From JBGMEA01 sp963674555 (lineage in GTDB: Bacteria > Bacillota > Clostridia > Eubacteriales > Anaerofustaceae), in the NCBI GenBank assembly GCA_963674555.1, contig OY771429.1:1674001-1738000 (forward strand): a DNA stretch of 64,000 bases. Direction: 5' to 3'. Numbering within the stretch: the first letter of the stretch is position 1; the number at the start of each line of letters is the position of its first letter. The position numbers and the translations under genes were made by a program. This document shows positions 6,524 through 15,553 of the stretch, piece by piece. The notes under the pieces are model-generated. The model made no database searches, was not told the origin of the DNA, and saw nothing but the letters and a program-made list of their open reading frames with translations.

Positions 6524-8576
6524 AATAGCTGACACATATAAAAAGCAATTCAATCAAAGCCACTATTACAAGTGGATCCTTTTGGTGCTTTTTTTCGCAT
6601 GTGTTTTTTTCTTGCTCTACACGGGTATCGCACCCGGTACCATCGATCTTGAAGCGGGCGATACCGCAACGGAAAATATCGTTGCGCCGCGCAGGATAAT
6701 CGATGTAAAATTGACGGAAGCACTGCGGGTACAAGCCGAAAATCTAACAGCTCCCGTTTATGACTATATCCCGTCAACGTATGCGAACGCCAAAAGTCAG
6801 ATCACGATCTTATTCGAAACGGTGCGAAACGCGCATATCGAGCATCTCGATCAGGTAAGTGTGGACTCCTTTAATGAGATCAGCGGAGTCGATCTGACGT
6901 TAGATGATTATGCGTATCTCATTCAAAGTTCATCTTCGACAATCGACAAGATTGAACATGCAGTCAGCGAAATATTGGATGATGTTTACGGAACAGAGAT
7001 CAAAGCGATCGATATAAGTGCTTCGAAACAGGCAGCTTCGGATATGGTTGATAACTACGATCTCAATGCTACGCAAACAGCGATAGCGAAAAGTATCGTA
7101 TATTCAAGTGTCAATCCGAATATGATCTTCAATGCGGAAGCGACACAGATCGCGCAGCAATCAGCGCGAGAAAGTGTAAATGAAGTCGTTTATGAAGCGG
7201 GGCAAACCATTATCAGCCGCGGAGATATCGTAACGGAAGATCAGATCCAACTGCTCAAGGACAGCGGGATGATCCGTTCGGGCTTGTTTCAAGATCTTTC
7301 AAATACCGTCGGATTGCCTTTATTGTTATTGATCCTGATCGGATTGTTTATATCTTATTTGTATTTTTACCATAAAGACATATTGAACAGCAACAAGATG
7401 ATCACCTTACTTGCGATACAATTTGTGCTCATGCTCTTTATCGGTCAATTGTGCGGATATTTCTCCGTGTATTTGATACCAATCTCGCTTATGACCATGA
7501 CCTTGTGCGTCGTATTCAGTTCACGTGTTGCCGTACAGACCAATTTGTTCCTCATGCTCTTTTTGGCAGTCAGCTTGCAACTGGATATCGACTCGTTTAT
7601 CTTCCTGTCCGTTTCCGGTTATGTGGGCATTGTCTACATGCGGAATATCAGCAACCGAACAGATATCTTTAAGACAGGCTTACTGGTCAGCGTAGTCAAT
7701 ATTATCCTTATTATGGCGATCAGCGCATTCCGAAACAATATCGATATCGGTATATTAACCGAATTGTTTTACGGTATCGGTAACGGATTGATCGCGGCGA
7801 TCTTGACAAGCGCGCTGCTTATGTTATGGGAAGGCGTTTTTAATATCGTTACGCCTTTCAAACTGCTCGAAATGACGAACCCGACCGATGATCTGATGCA
7901 AAAGCTCATCACGGAAGCACCGGGTACTTATCACCATTCGCTCGTTGTGAGCAATATGGCCGAAAGCGCGGCGAAAGATGTCAAAGCGAATCTGTTACTC
8001 ACACGTGTCGGTGCGTATTATCACGATATCGGAAAAGCTGAAAAAGCGATCTATTTTAAAGAAAACCAAACCGAAGAATCCAACCCGCATGATTTCATTG
8101 TGCCTGAAGTCAGCGCGAAGATCCTAAAGAATCACGTCGATGACGGCGTGTATTTAGCGGAAAAGAATAGAATACCCGAAGAGATCACGGACTTTATCCG
8201 AACACACCACGGCACCAGTGAGATCTCCTACTTCAAACAAAAGGCTGAAGAAAACGGGTACGACGGCGATGAGGATTTCCGTTATCACGGTATTTTACCG
8301 ACATCAAAAGAAACATCTATCGTCATGCTGGCGGACTCCATCGAGGCTGCGGTACGAAGTTTGGATCACAGGGACGCGGATTCGATCAGACAAACGATCG
8401 ATTCCATCATCTATAAGAAAATGAATGAAGGACAACTCACAGAAAGCGAATTGTCTTTTGCCGAAATAGAACAGATCAAAGAGACTTTCTTTGATGTGCT
8501 CTTGGGCGTATATCACAGTAGAATCAAATATCCGGATCTGCAAACGGAAGAAAAAGAAGAAGAAATAAATGATTGA
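6501..8576 (+). CDS. pgpH: PgpH-type 7TM-HD phosphohydrolase, probable c-di-AMP phosphodiesterase
   Basis: 691 residues. One membrane helix near residues 25-45, an extracellular 7TMR-HDED region (about 50-265), a bundle of membrane helices (about 270-470) and a cytoplasmic HD domain whose metal ligands appear in TYHHSLVVSNMAE (about 475-487) and YYHDIGK (about 505-511), with RTHHGT further on. This order is that of Listeria PgpH, which hydrolyses c-di-AMP; the activity here is inferred from the family. The start overlaps phoH and the end overlaps ybeY by 8 bases, so the three are translationally linked. Confidence 0.93.
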   Translation: MKNQSKIKIADTYKKQFNQSHYYKWILLVLFFACVFFLLYTGIAPGTIDLEAGDTATENIVAPRRIIDVKLTEALRVQAENLTAPVYDYIPSTYANAKSQITILFETVRNAHIEHLDQVSVDSFNEISGVDLTLDDYAYLIQSSSSTIDKIEHAVSEILDDVYGTEIKAIDISASKQAASDMVDNYDLNATQTAIAKSIVYSSVNPNMIFNAEATQIAQQSARESVNEVVYEAGQTIISRGDIVTEDQIQLLKDSGMIRSGLFQDLSNTVGLPLLLLILIGLFISYLYFYHKDILNSNKMITLLAIQFVLMLFIGQLCGYFSVYLIPISLMTMTLCVVFSSRVAVQTNLFLMLFLAVSLQLDIDSFIFLSVSGYVGIVYMRNISNRTDIFKTGLLVSVVNIILIMAISAFRNNIDIGILTELFYGIGNGLIAAILTSALLMLWEGVFNIVTPFKLLEMTNPTDDLMQKLITEAPGTYHHSLVVSNMAESAAKDVKANLLLTRVGAYYHDIGKAEKAIYFKENQTEESNPHDFIVPEVSAKILKNHVDDGVYLAEKNRIPEEITDFIRTHHGTSEISYFKQKAEENGYDGDEDFRYHGILPTSKETSIVMLADSIEAAVRSLDHRDADSIRQTIDSIIYKKMNEGQLTESELSFAEIEQIKETFFDVLLGVYHSRIKYPDLQTEEKEEEIND

Positions 8577-9021
8577 AGAGATCGATCTGGACAACAGAAG
8601 CGACAAACCGATAAGCGACGAGACTGTTGATTGGACAAAGTCAGCGATCAGGGCGGCTCTTAAAGATGAAGGATTTACAGAGGGTTACCAAGTAAGCGTA
8701 TCCTATGTGGACGCACAGGAAATAAGAAGTCTGAACGCCCAATACCGACAAAAAGATGCGGTCACCGATGTGTTGTCTTTCCCGATGGAAGAGATCGATG
8801 CGCGCGGTGTTTCGATCCTCGGAGATATCGTTTTGTGTGTTGACAAAGCAGAGGAACAAGCCGAAGAATTCGGACACACATTGCAAAGAGAGATCGCTTA
8901 CCTGACGGTACATTCCGTTTTGCACTTGTTGGGACATGATCATGAAAACTCGGAAGAAAAAAGCGCGATGCGTGCGCTTGAAAAAAAGATCATGAACGAT
9001 CTTCGCATCTATAAGGAGTGA
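8569..9021 (+). CDS. ybeY: endoribonuclease YbeY (rRNA maturation factor)
   Basis: 150 residues with the UPF0054 metal site H-x3-H-x5-H in VHSVLHLLGHDHEN (about residues 113-126) and the conserved DVLSFPM segment. YbeY is a zinc-dependent endonuclease that works in 16S rRNA 3' maturation and ribosome quality control. Its place after phoH and pgpH and before dgkA-cdd-era is the standard Bacillota arrangement. Confidence 0.96.
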   Translation: MIEEIDLDNRSDKPISDETVDWTKSAIRAALKDEGFTEGYQVSVSYVDAQEIRSLNAQYRQKDAVTDVLSFPMEEIDARGVSILGDIVLCVDKAEEQAEEFGHTLQREIAYLTVHSVLHLLGHDHENSEEKSAMRALEKKIMNDLRIYKE

Positions 9022-9025
9022 TCGA

Positions 9026-9385
9026 ATGCGAGCATTTATCAAAAGTTTAAGGCACGCCTGGGAAGGCGTTGTCTATATCTTTCATACACAACGTAATTTT
9101 AGGATCCATTTGGTGCTTGCCGTTATCGCTATGATCGGCGCGATGCTGTTAAAATTTTCGCCTGCTGAGTGGGGTGTCGTTTTTACGGTGATCGGACTGG
9201 TCATATCCGCGGAAGCGTTCAATACAGCTATCGAAAGAGCTGTGGACTGTGCGGTCGAAGAACATTGCGAAGAAGCCAAACAAGCCAAAGATTCCGCAGC
9301 GGCGGGCGTGTTGCTTATGACGTTTATGGCGTTGTTTGTCGGCGGTGTGTTGTATATCGGAAAGATCGTCAAATTGTTTTTATAA
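9026..9385 (+). CDS. dgkA: diacylglycerol/undecaprenol kinase
   Basis: 119 residues. An amphipathic N-terminus (RHAWEGVVYIFHTQRNFRIH) leads into three membrane helices; the family signature SAEAFNTAIERAVD lies between helices 2 and 3 with the catalytic Glu. Bacillota members mostly phosphorylate undecaprenol rather than diacylglycerol, to recycle the cell-wall lipid carrier; substrate cannot be told from sequence. Four bases separate it from ybeY, and an AGGAGTG site lies at the end of that gene. Confidence 0.93.
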   Translation: MRAFIKSLRHAWEGVVYIFHTQRNFRIHLVLAVIAMIGAMLLKFSPAEWGVVFTVIGLVISAEAFNTAIERAVDCAVEEHCEEAKQAKDSAAAGVLLMTFMALFVGGVLYIGKIVKLFL

Positions 9386-9412
9386 AGAAGATATGAGAAG
9401 AGGTTCAATAGA

Positions 9413-9817
9413 ATGACAACGGATCGAAAACAAGAGCTCATCGACTTTGCGGTTGAAATGCGCGAAAAAGCGTATTGTCCGTATTCAAATTATCAAGTCG
9501 GCGCTGCCATCTTAACAGCTAACAATAAACTCTACGGCGGATGCAATATCGAAAACGCGTCCTATCCGGCTACGATCTGCGCCGAACGTACAGCGGCAGT
9601 CAAAGCCGTCAGTGAAGGCGAAAAAGAATTTACGGCGATAGCGATCGCTGTATCGGGTGAGCCGGCAGGGTATCCTTGCGGTGTATGCCGTCAGTTCTTA
9701 AATGAATTTGTTACGGAAGATATGCCCGTTTATATGATCAATTGCAATGGGGATATTACCGAAGATACATTTAAATCTTTGTTTCCGCACGGGTTCAAAG
9801 GCGAGGATATGGAATGA
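9413..9817 (+). CDS. cdd: cytidine deaminase
   Basis: 134 residues, the homotetrameric short form. Zinc site: Cys56-x-Glu58 in ICAERTA and Cys89/Cys92 in PCGVC; the substrate loop NIENASYP is intact. It deaminates cytidine and deoxycytidine in the cytoplasm for pyrimidine salvage. Its TGA overlaps the era start by 4 bases. Confidence 0.96.
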   Translation: MTTDRKQELIDFAVEMREKAYCPYSNYQVGAAILTANNKLYGGCNIENASYPATICAERTAAVKAVSEGEKEFTAIAIAVSGEPAGYPCGVCRQFLNEFVTEDMPVYMINCNGDITEDTFKSLFPHGFKGEDME

Positions 9818-10725
9818 CAGAAAATAAGAAACCGTTTCGTTCGGGATTCATAGCGGTCGTAGGCAGGACCAATGTCGGAAAATCCACGCTGTTAAATGCT
9901 TTGATCGGACAAAAAGTCTCCATCGTATCGGATAAACCGCAGACTACACGTAATAATATTCGTTTGATACGCACGACGAAGACGTCACAAATGGTCTTTA
10001 TCGATACGCCGGGCTTTCATAAACCCAAAACAAAATTGGGTACTTACATGGTGGATTCCGCAGGGCTTGCGGTCAAAGATGTCGATCTCGTTCTTTTTTT
10101 GGTAGAAGAAGACACGCAGATCGGTCGCGGCGATCAGATGCTCTTGGATAAATTACAAGGTATAAAGATACCTGTTATACTGGTGATCAATAAGATCGAT
10201 AAGATCCCGAAAGAAGAACTGCTTGCAAAGATCGAACTCTTCAAAGAGTATCCGTTTATAACGGATATCATTCCGCTTTCGGCATTAAAAGAGGAAAACA
10301 TCGAAACATTGATCGAAACGATCGAAAAATATTTGCCTGAGGGACCTTTGTTTTTCCCCGAAGATATGGTAACAGACAGAGCAGAGCGTTTCTTGGTACA
10401 GGAGATCATTCGCGAAAAGATACTCAATCTGTTACAGCAGGAAGTCCCGCACGGTGTTGCTGTTGAAGTAATGTCTATGAAAGAACGACCATCCGGAACG
10501 CTTATGGATATCGACGTGAATATTTACTGCGAGAAGAAATCCCACAAGGGTATCCTGATCGGTAAGAACGGGTCGATGCTCAAAAAAATCGGTTCGCAAG
10601 CGCGTCGCGATATCGAAGAAATGCTTGCGATCCAAGTCAACCTTACGCTATGGGTCAAAGTGCGCGATGATTGGCGCGACAGATCCTTCGACTTAAAAGA
10701 CCTGGGATACATTGAAGAAAAATAA
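9814..10725 (+). CDS. era: GTPase Era
   Basis: 303 residues, full length. G1 GRTNVGKS at 17-24, effector KPQTTRNNI, G3 DTPGF near 64, G4 NKID near 126, G5 SALKEENI; then a KH domain with ILIGKNGSMLKKIG (about 248-261). Era binds the 3' end of 16S rRNA and assists 30S assembly. It is the last conserved gene of the string; recO, often next, is not here. The AT-rich RloA/RloB cassette begins 116 bases downstream. Confidence 0.97.
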   Translation: MTENKKPFRSGFIAVVGRTNVGKSTLLNALIGQKVSIVSDKPQTTRNNIRLIRTTKTSQMVFIDTPGFHKPKTKLGTYMVDSAGLAVKDVDLVLFLVEEDTQIGRGDQMLLDKLQGIKIPVILVINKIDKIPKEELLAKIELFKEYPFITDIIPLSALKEENIETLIETIEKYLPEGPLFFPEDMVTDRAERFLVQEIIREKILNLLQQEVPHGVAVEVMSMKERPSGTLMDIDVNIYCEKKSHKGILIGKNGSMLKKIGSQARRDIEEMLAIQVNLTLWVKVRDDWRDRSFDLKDLGYIEEK

Positions 10726-10794
10726 ATAAAAGTGAAAAAATCACAAATACTTATAAAAAAAGATGACATTAGCTGCCAAATTAAGAATATGCTG

Positions 10795-10835
10795 TTGCTA
10801 TATGTGATATATTCACATATAATGGGAGGAAGAGG
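10795..10835 (+). promoter_or_regulatory. promoter and palindromic operator of the RloA/RloB cassette
   Basis: TTGCTA (10795-10800), 17-base spacer, TATAAT (10818-10823). The spacer contains TATGTGA-TATAT-TCACATA (10801-10819), an odd perfect palindrome touching both promoter boxes. Transcription would start only about 12 bases before the start codon at 10842, so AGAGG at 10831-10835 would be the ribosome site of a very short leader. The arrangement suggests tight repression; no regulator gene is in the cassette. Confidence 0.7.
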
Positions 10836-10841
10836 TGCTAT

Positions 10842-12200
10842 ATGTTAATTAGGTTTTTAGTTGGTAATTTCCTATCTTTTAATGAAACACAAGAATTTTC
10901 AATGTTGCAGGGTAAAGCTCGTCGCAAAGAAGACCATTTATACCAAAATGATAAAATAAATTTGCTAAGATTTGCAGCACTCTATGGAGCTAACGCATCT
11001 GGAAAATCAAATTTAGTAAACGCTTTTATGATATCGCGCGACTTCATTGTGAATCAAGACCGTTATGATTTGCGAACATGTTTTTTTCGTATGCAGGATT
11101 CTAAAGAGAATGAACCTACATATTTTGAGTATGAGATTCTGATCAATGACAGGGTTTTTTCATATGGATTTGAGATCATTTTGGCTAAACAAGAATTTGT
11201 GAGTGAATGGCTAATTGAATTATATGAGAATGGTGATACATTTAATTACTTCACGCGAAACATTCGAAATGAAGAAATAACTACAGATTTAAAAACAAAT
11301 AATGAAGAATTGAATATCGAATTTAATGTTTATCAAAACAATATTCGTTATGAAAATGACATACTTTTTCTATATGAGCTAAATCGCAATAAATCATCAT
11401 TATACGCTTCAAATAGTGAATTTGGAATCATAAAAGATATTTATCAGTGGTTTTTAAGAGGATTAGAAATTCAAAAACCATTTGATAATCGCCCCAACTA
11501 TTCATATATAAATTTTACTGATAAAAGTAAGTTATTAAAGATATTAAGCAGTTTCAATTTAGGTATAACCGATTATGAAATTAATGATATACCAGATGAT
11601 GAAGTGCCAGATCGATTGCCAAAAAGTGTTTATAGCCGGATCCGCGAAGATCTTGAAAAAATTTATAAACAAAAACAAGAATCATCAGAACAAACAAAAA
11701 TACAAGCAACTTATATCGGGTCACATGGTGAGATGGTATTTTTCCGATTAGACAAAAATCTACAAATTAAGGCTTCGGAAATAGTTTTTGATCACGAATA
11801 CGAGCAAACAAGTTGTTTGTTTTCACCTGATGAGGAGTCAGACGGAACTAGACGAATAATTGAGTTGATTAGCGTTTTATTAAGCGAGAACAATACATTT
11901 ATTATTGATGAAATAGATCGGAGTTTGCATCCAAAACTGACGTACCAATTTATAAAGGATTTTTTTGAATTAACAAAGGGACAAAAGATTCAGTTAATAA
12001 CAACAACACACGAAGATCGTTTACTCGATTTCAATTTACTTAGACAAGATGAAATATGGATAATTGAAAAGTCAAAAGATGGTTCATCTAGATTATATTC
12101 TTTAGATGAGTATAATGTTCGTTTTGATCAGAAAGTTGATAAGGCATATCTAGAAGGCCGATATGGCGGTGTGCCATATTTTACTTTGATTAATAAATAG
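10842..12200 (+). CDS. AAA/ABC-type ATPase, RloA-like (probable phage-defence ATPase)
   Basis: 452 residues of the AAA_15/AAA_21 class: MLIRFLVGNFLSFNETQEFS start, Walker A YGANASGKSN at 48-57, a long middle region with coiled and beta segments, ABC-like signature ESDGTRR near 335, Walker B FIIDEIDRSLHP near 352-363 and a switch His in TTTHEDRLLD. Paired with an RloB-like TOPRIM protein 13 bases downstream, which recalls AbiL and, more loosely, PARIS. In such pairs the ATPase senses infection and licenses the nuclease-like partner; that is inference. Base use is much more AT-rich than era and tgt on either side, a sign of transfer. Confidence 0.85.
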   Translation: MLIRFLVGNFLSFNETQEFSMLQGKARRKEDHLYQNDKINLLRFAALYGANASGKSNLVNAFMISRDFIVNQDRYDLRTCFFRMQDSKENEPTYFEYEILINDRVFSYGFEIILAKQEFVSEWLIELYENGDTFNYFTRNIRNEEITTDLKTNNEELNIEFNVYQNNIRYENDILFLYELNRNKSSLYASNSEFGIIKDIYQWFLRGLEIQKPFDNRPNYSYINFTDKSKLLKILSSFNLGITDYEINDIPDDEVPDRLPKSVYSRIREDLEKIYKQKQESSEQTKIQATYIGSHGEMVFFRLDKNLQIKASEIVFDHEYEQTSCLFSPDEESDGTRRIIELISVLLSENNTFIIDEIDRSLHPKLTYQFIKDFFELTKGQKIQLITTTHEDRLLDFNLLRQDEIWIIEKSKDGSSRLYSLDEYNVRFDQKVDKAYLEGRYGGVPYFTLINK

Positions 12201-12213
12201 ATAGGGGCTGGGT

Positions 12214-13170
12214 ATGAGAATAGCAAAGACTTTTGGAGAGCGCACTGCAAGTTTTGAGGAGGTTCAAGAACCTAAGAAAAAATATATACTGGTATTTGAG
12301 GGCGAAAAAACTGAGTATATGTATTTTCGAAATATTGATGAATGTAGTCAAGAATTGGGCATTAGTTCGTTGTTAGAGATCAAGCCTTTATTACGTAGTT
12401 ATAAAGAAAAATCGCATAGCCACCCAACTAAAATCATTAAAATTTTAAAACGATATGTTGAATCGAAGAGAAGAGAATTTGTAACATACGATGAAATAAT
12501 AAGCTATTTTATAGACTTCTTCATCTATCAAATTGAAGCAAGTGATGATGCGTTTTATACTTCCCAAACTATTGGTCAAATAATTGAGAGTTATTTTAAT
12601 GATAATTATGATACTTCGCAGAATTTGATTCCTGCCGAGATAGATACTATAATCGAATTGACTATCGCATATTTAGCTACTGTTTTTCAATCATGTCCAA
12701 CTTGTGAAGCTATTGCAGAGTATATTGAAAGTCATGTGCAGATTTTTGACAGTGAGTTAGATAAAATATGTTTGATAATCGATAGAGATCCTCAAAATTT
12801 CTCTACTGAACAATTTATTGAGGTGGTAGAAAATTGTGATGAAAATAATTTTAATATATTTATAAGTAACCCTTGTTTCGAATTTTGGTTACTTTTGCAC
12901 TTTGATGAGGTATTATCATTTGATCGGAATGAAATGTTGGAAAACAGAAAACGTTCGCCGCATGCTAAAAAAAGATATTTGGAAGATAGATTGACTGATA
13001 TTAATGGTTCATATAATAAAACAAACTTAAATTTTTCACATTTTAAAAACAGGATAGCAAAGGCAATTGTAAACGAAAGAGAATTTTGTGAGATATTAAT
13101 TGACTTAGAATCCACTTTAGGATCAAACGTTGGGTGTTTATTGGACGAATTACTAGGGGGTGTCCAATAA
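12214..13170 (+). CDS. RloB-like TOPRIM protein with a large helical insert
   Basis: 318 residues. RloB/TOPRIM features: VFEGEKTEYMYF (acidic Glu of the TOPRIM strand, residues 27-38), LIIDRD near 187-191 (the DxD motif) and SNPCFEFWLLLHF near 217-229, then the usual C-terminal helices. Between about residues 70 and 180 sits a helical, acidic segment absent from ordinary RloB proteins of about 200-230 residues. Probable toxic effector of the defence pair, acting on nucleic acid; target unknown. GGGGCTGGGT-like site precedes the ATG. AT-rich like its partner. Confidence 0.82.
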   Translation: MRIAKTFGERTASFEEVQEPKKKYILVFEGEKTEYMYFRNIDECSQELGISSLLEIKPLLRSYKEKSHSHPTKIIKILKRYVESKRREFVTYDEIISYFIDFFIYQIEASDDAFYTSQTIGQIIESYFNDNYDTSQNLIPAEIDTIIELTIAYLATVFQSCPTCEAIAEYIESHVQIFDSELDKICLIIDRDPQNFSTEQFIEVVENCDENNFNIFISNPCFEFWLLLHFDEVLSFDRNEMLENRKRSPHAKKRYLEDRLTDINGSYNKTNLNFSHFKNRIAKAIVNEREFCEILIDLESTLGSNVGCLLDELLGGVQ

Positions 13171-13219
13171 TATTTTTATATGGATTTATTGTTAAGTAAA
13201 TGGAGTTGATATTTATATT

Positions 13220-14335
13220 ATGGCGATCACATATGAATTATTAAAAGAATGCCCGCACACGCATGCGCGTGCAGGCATTTTACATACGCCGCACGGCGAC
13301 ATCGAAACACCGATCTTTATGCCCGTCGGAACAAAAGCGACGGTCAAAGCCGTGTTGCCCGAGTCGCTCAAAGAAATGAACGCGCAGATCATCCTTGCGA
13401 ATACCTATCATCTTCATCTCAGACCGGGCGAAGATATCGTCAAAAAAGCGGGCGGACTGCATAAGTTTATGAACTGGGACGGACCGATCCTAACAGACAG
13501 TGGAGGCTTTCAAGTATTCAGTCTCGGTAAGATCAACACGATCACGGATGACGGCGTGGAATTCAGAAGTCATATCGACGGCAGTCGTCGATTTATTTCC
13601 CCCGAAAAATCGATACAGATACAAAACGATCTCGGTGCGGATATTATCATGGCGTTTGACGAATGCGTGCCGTACGGAGCGGATCGCGAATATACGGAAC
13701 GATCGCTGAAAGTAACGGTTGACTGGGCAAAACGTTGCCACGCTTATCATAAACAAACACAAACGCAAGCGCTCTTCGGAATCATACAAGGCGGAATGTT
13801 TCCCGATCTTCGCAGCCAAGCGGTCGAGCAGACATGTGCGATCGATTTTCCGGGTTATTCCATCGGCGGTCTAAGCGTAGGGGAACCGAAAGAGATCATG
13901 TACGAACTACTGGATCATACGGCGCCGCTCATGCCTAGAAATAAACCGCGTTATTTAATGGGAGTCGGTAGTTTCGACGCGCTGATGCAAGGCGTCTCTT
14001 CCGGTATCGATATGTTTGATTGCGTCATGCAAACGCGTATGGGCAGAAACGGAACGGCGCTTGTCAGAAGCGGCAGGATCAATCTTAAAAACGCATGCTA
14101 CAAAGAGGACTTCACACCCATAGAATCCGATTGTGATTGTTACGTTTGCCGTAACTATACAAAGGCTTATTTAAGGCATTTGGTCATCTCTCAAGAGATC
14201 CTTGCGGCAACGCTTATCAGCATCCACAATCTGCACGCGACACTGCGATTTATACGAGAAATTCGTAATGCGATTTTAATGGATAATTTTCTTGATTTTA
14301 AATTGAATTTTGAGAAATTATGGTATAATAAATAA
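13220..14335 (+). CDS. tgt: tRNA-guanine transglycosylase
   Basis: 371 residues. TDSGGFQVFSL, FRSHIDGS, MAFDECVP and IDMFDCVMQTRMGRNG carry the base-exchange active site including the nucleophilic Asp; the zinc ligands are Cys in CDCYVC (about 305-310) plus a later His in LISIHN. It inserts preQ1 in place of guanine at the wobble base of GUN tRNAs. Usually followed by yajC, as here. The stretch just upstream (13171-13219) is AT-rich and belongs to the inserted cassette, and the GGAG ribosome site lies rather far (about 14 bases) from the ATG. Confidence 0.96.
   Translation: MAITYELLKECPHTHARAGILHTPHGDIETPIFMPVGTKATVKAVLPESLKEMNAQIILANTYHLHLRPGEDIVKKAGGLHKFMNWDGPILTDSGGFQVFSLGKINTITDDGVEFRSHIDGSRRFISPEKSIQIQNDLGADIIMAFDECVPYGADREYTERSLKVTVDWAKRCHAYHKQTQTQALFGIIQGGMFPDLRSQAVEQTCAIDFPGYSIGGLSVGEPKEIMYELLDHTAPLMPRNKPRYLMGVGSFDALMQGVSSGIDMFDCVMQTRMGRNGTALVRSGRINLKNACYKEDFTPIESDCDCYVCRNYTKAYLRHLVISQEILAATLISIHNLHATLRFIREIRNAILMDNFLDFKLNFEKLWYNK
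14321..14329 (+). promoter_or_regulatory. extended -10 promoter of yajC inside the tgt end
   Basis: TGGTATAAT at 14321-14329, in the last codons of tgt, would give yajC an independent start about 20 bases before its ATG. Confidence 0.5.
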
Positions 14336-14356
14336 ATATCGTAAGGAGGGTACCAC

Positions 14357-14659
14357 ATGTTTCAGTATTTAGTGGGAACATCGTCAAACTCATCGCTTTT
14401 TCTTTTTGTAGCGATAGGCGCTATGTTCGTTCTGATGTATTTTACAAGTATTAGACCGCAGAAAAAGCGTGAAAAACAACATAATGAAATGATGGCTGCT
14501 TTGACCAAAGGCGACAAAGTTATGACCATCGGCGGTTTCATGGCAACAGTGTATTCGGTAAAAGACACAACGATCGTTATCGAGTTATTACCGGATAACA
14601 TAAAAGCTGAAGTTACGAAACGATCCATTTCAGCTAAGATCACAGATGATGAAGAGTAA
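14357..14659 (+). CDS. yajC: preprotein translocase subunit YajC
   Basis: 100 residues: one membrane helix (SLFLFVAIGAMFVLMYFTSI, about 14-33), then RPQKKREKQHNEMMAALTKGDKV and MTIGGFMATV, the YajC signature. It associates with SecDF at the Sec translocon; secDF is not in the window. A strong AAGGAGGG site precedes the ATG. Confidence 0.95.
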   Translation: MFQYLVGTSSNSSLFLFVAIGAMFVLMYFTSIRPQKKREKQHNEMMAALTKGDKVMTIGGFMATVYSVKDTTIVIELLPDNIKAEVTKRSISAKITDDEE

Positions 14660-14680
14660 ATCATAAATAAGAACAAATAG

Positions 14681-14704
14681 ATTCCCGCGTAAGCGGGAAT
14701 TTGT
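14681..14704 (+). terminator. hairpin terminator after yajC
   Basis: ATTCCCGC (14681-14688), GTAA loop, GCGGGAAT (14693-14700), followed by TTTG. Strong stem, short T-tract. Confidence 0.7.
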
Positions 14705-14780
14705 CATTCAAAGGGAAAGCAATTGCATTCCAAAGCGCAGATATGATACAATAACAGACAGTAAACAGCGGAGAAATGAT

Positions 14781-15401
14781 GTGTTTGAAGATATGAACTT
14801 ATGGAGAAATATTTTTTACGCTAGCATGATCTTATCTGCGAGCAGTGCTCTTGCATTCACGGCAAGAGTCTTCTATCTCCGACGAAAGATGCTTTCAAAT
14901 AAAGGCGGATCGCTTCCGGAAACTCCGGATAGTTCGATCGACTTGATGAATTATCCGCAGGATAAGATCATCAAAGCTTTCGCACCGAAACCTGTCAGTC
15001 TTTTTGGGATATCATGCTTTTTCTTTATTTTCGGACTTTCGGGTACGGTAGGCATTAACAGTCAATTTACGTTTCCCGTCGTACTGGTTATTGCTTTTTG
15101 TCTGAGTGTGACCGGCGCTATAGCTGTAGCGATGTTGCAGTACGCGCTGCGCTTGAAATTACGCAATGATATCATCTTCGTTCCTAAAACGATCGGATTG
15201 ATCGGCAAAGTCGTTCAGGATATCCCTGCGGCCGAAAGAGGCGAAGGCATGATCCGTTTGGCAATGAACGGATTGGTTGCGGATGTGTGCGCCAGAAGTG
15301 TCGATGAAGTCATCCTCGCTAAAGGGACCGATGTAAAAATATTGTACGCTTACAGTGACGTTGTCGTTGTTGTTGAACGTTACAACGCCAATCTAACATA
15401 A
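14781..15401 (+). CDS. NfeD-like membrane protein
   Basis: 206 residues from a GTG start behind GCGGAGAAATGAT. One membrane helix near the N-terminus (about 10-28), two more around residues 73-120, then a soluble tail of about 75 residues (IGLIGKVVQDIPAAERGEG, SVDEVILAKGTDVKIL, VVVVVERYN) with the beta pattern of the NfeD OB fold. NfeD proteins sit with stomatin-like partners; none is adjacent. Function unknown; the assignment rests on the C-terminal pattern and could be wrong. Confidence 0.5.
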   Translation: MFEDMNLWRNIFYASMILSASSALAFTARVFYLRRKMLSNKGGSLPETPDSSIDLMNYPQDKIIKAFAPKPVSLFGISCFFFIFGLSGTVGINSQFTFPVVLVIAFCLSVTGAIAVAMLQYALRLKLRNDIIFVPKTIGLIGKVVQDIPAAERGEGMIRLAMNGLVADVCARSVDEVILAKGTDVKILYAYSDVVVVVERYNANLT

Positions 15402-15428
15402 AATAAATATTGTTCATATACTTTACGC

Positions 15429-15465
15429 GGTCTGCCGTTTTTATCGGACAGACTGTTTTATTTTG
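15429..15465 (+). terminator. probable terminator
   Basis: GTCTGCCG pairs with CGGACAGAC with one bulged base, followed by TGTTTTATTTT. Confidence 0.65.
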
Positions 15466-15492
15466 TGAACACTATTGAAATACCGTCAGATG

Positions 15493-15521
15493 TTGCCTTC
15501 AAAACGCTTTTAGAGTAAAAT
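15493..15521 (+). promoter_or_regulatory. possible promoter of the glucosidase genes
   Basis: TTGCCT (15493-15498), 17-base spacer, TAAAAT (15516-15521), 32 bases before the GH13 start. Weak match. Confidence 0.35.
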
Positions 15522-15553
15522 GTTATTATATCTCAAAAAAGGAATAAATATCT

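Noticed and set aside
10726..13219. Search for direct repeats or a transposase marking insertion of the defence pair
   Set aside because: No convincing flanking repeat, integrase or tRNA target could be seen by eye; transfer is argued from base composition and position only.
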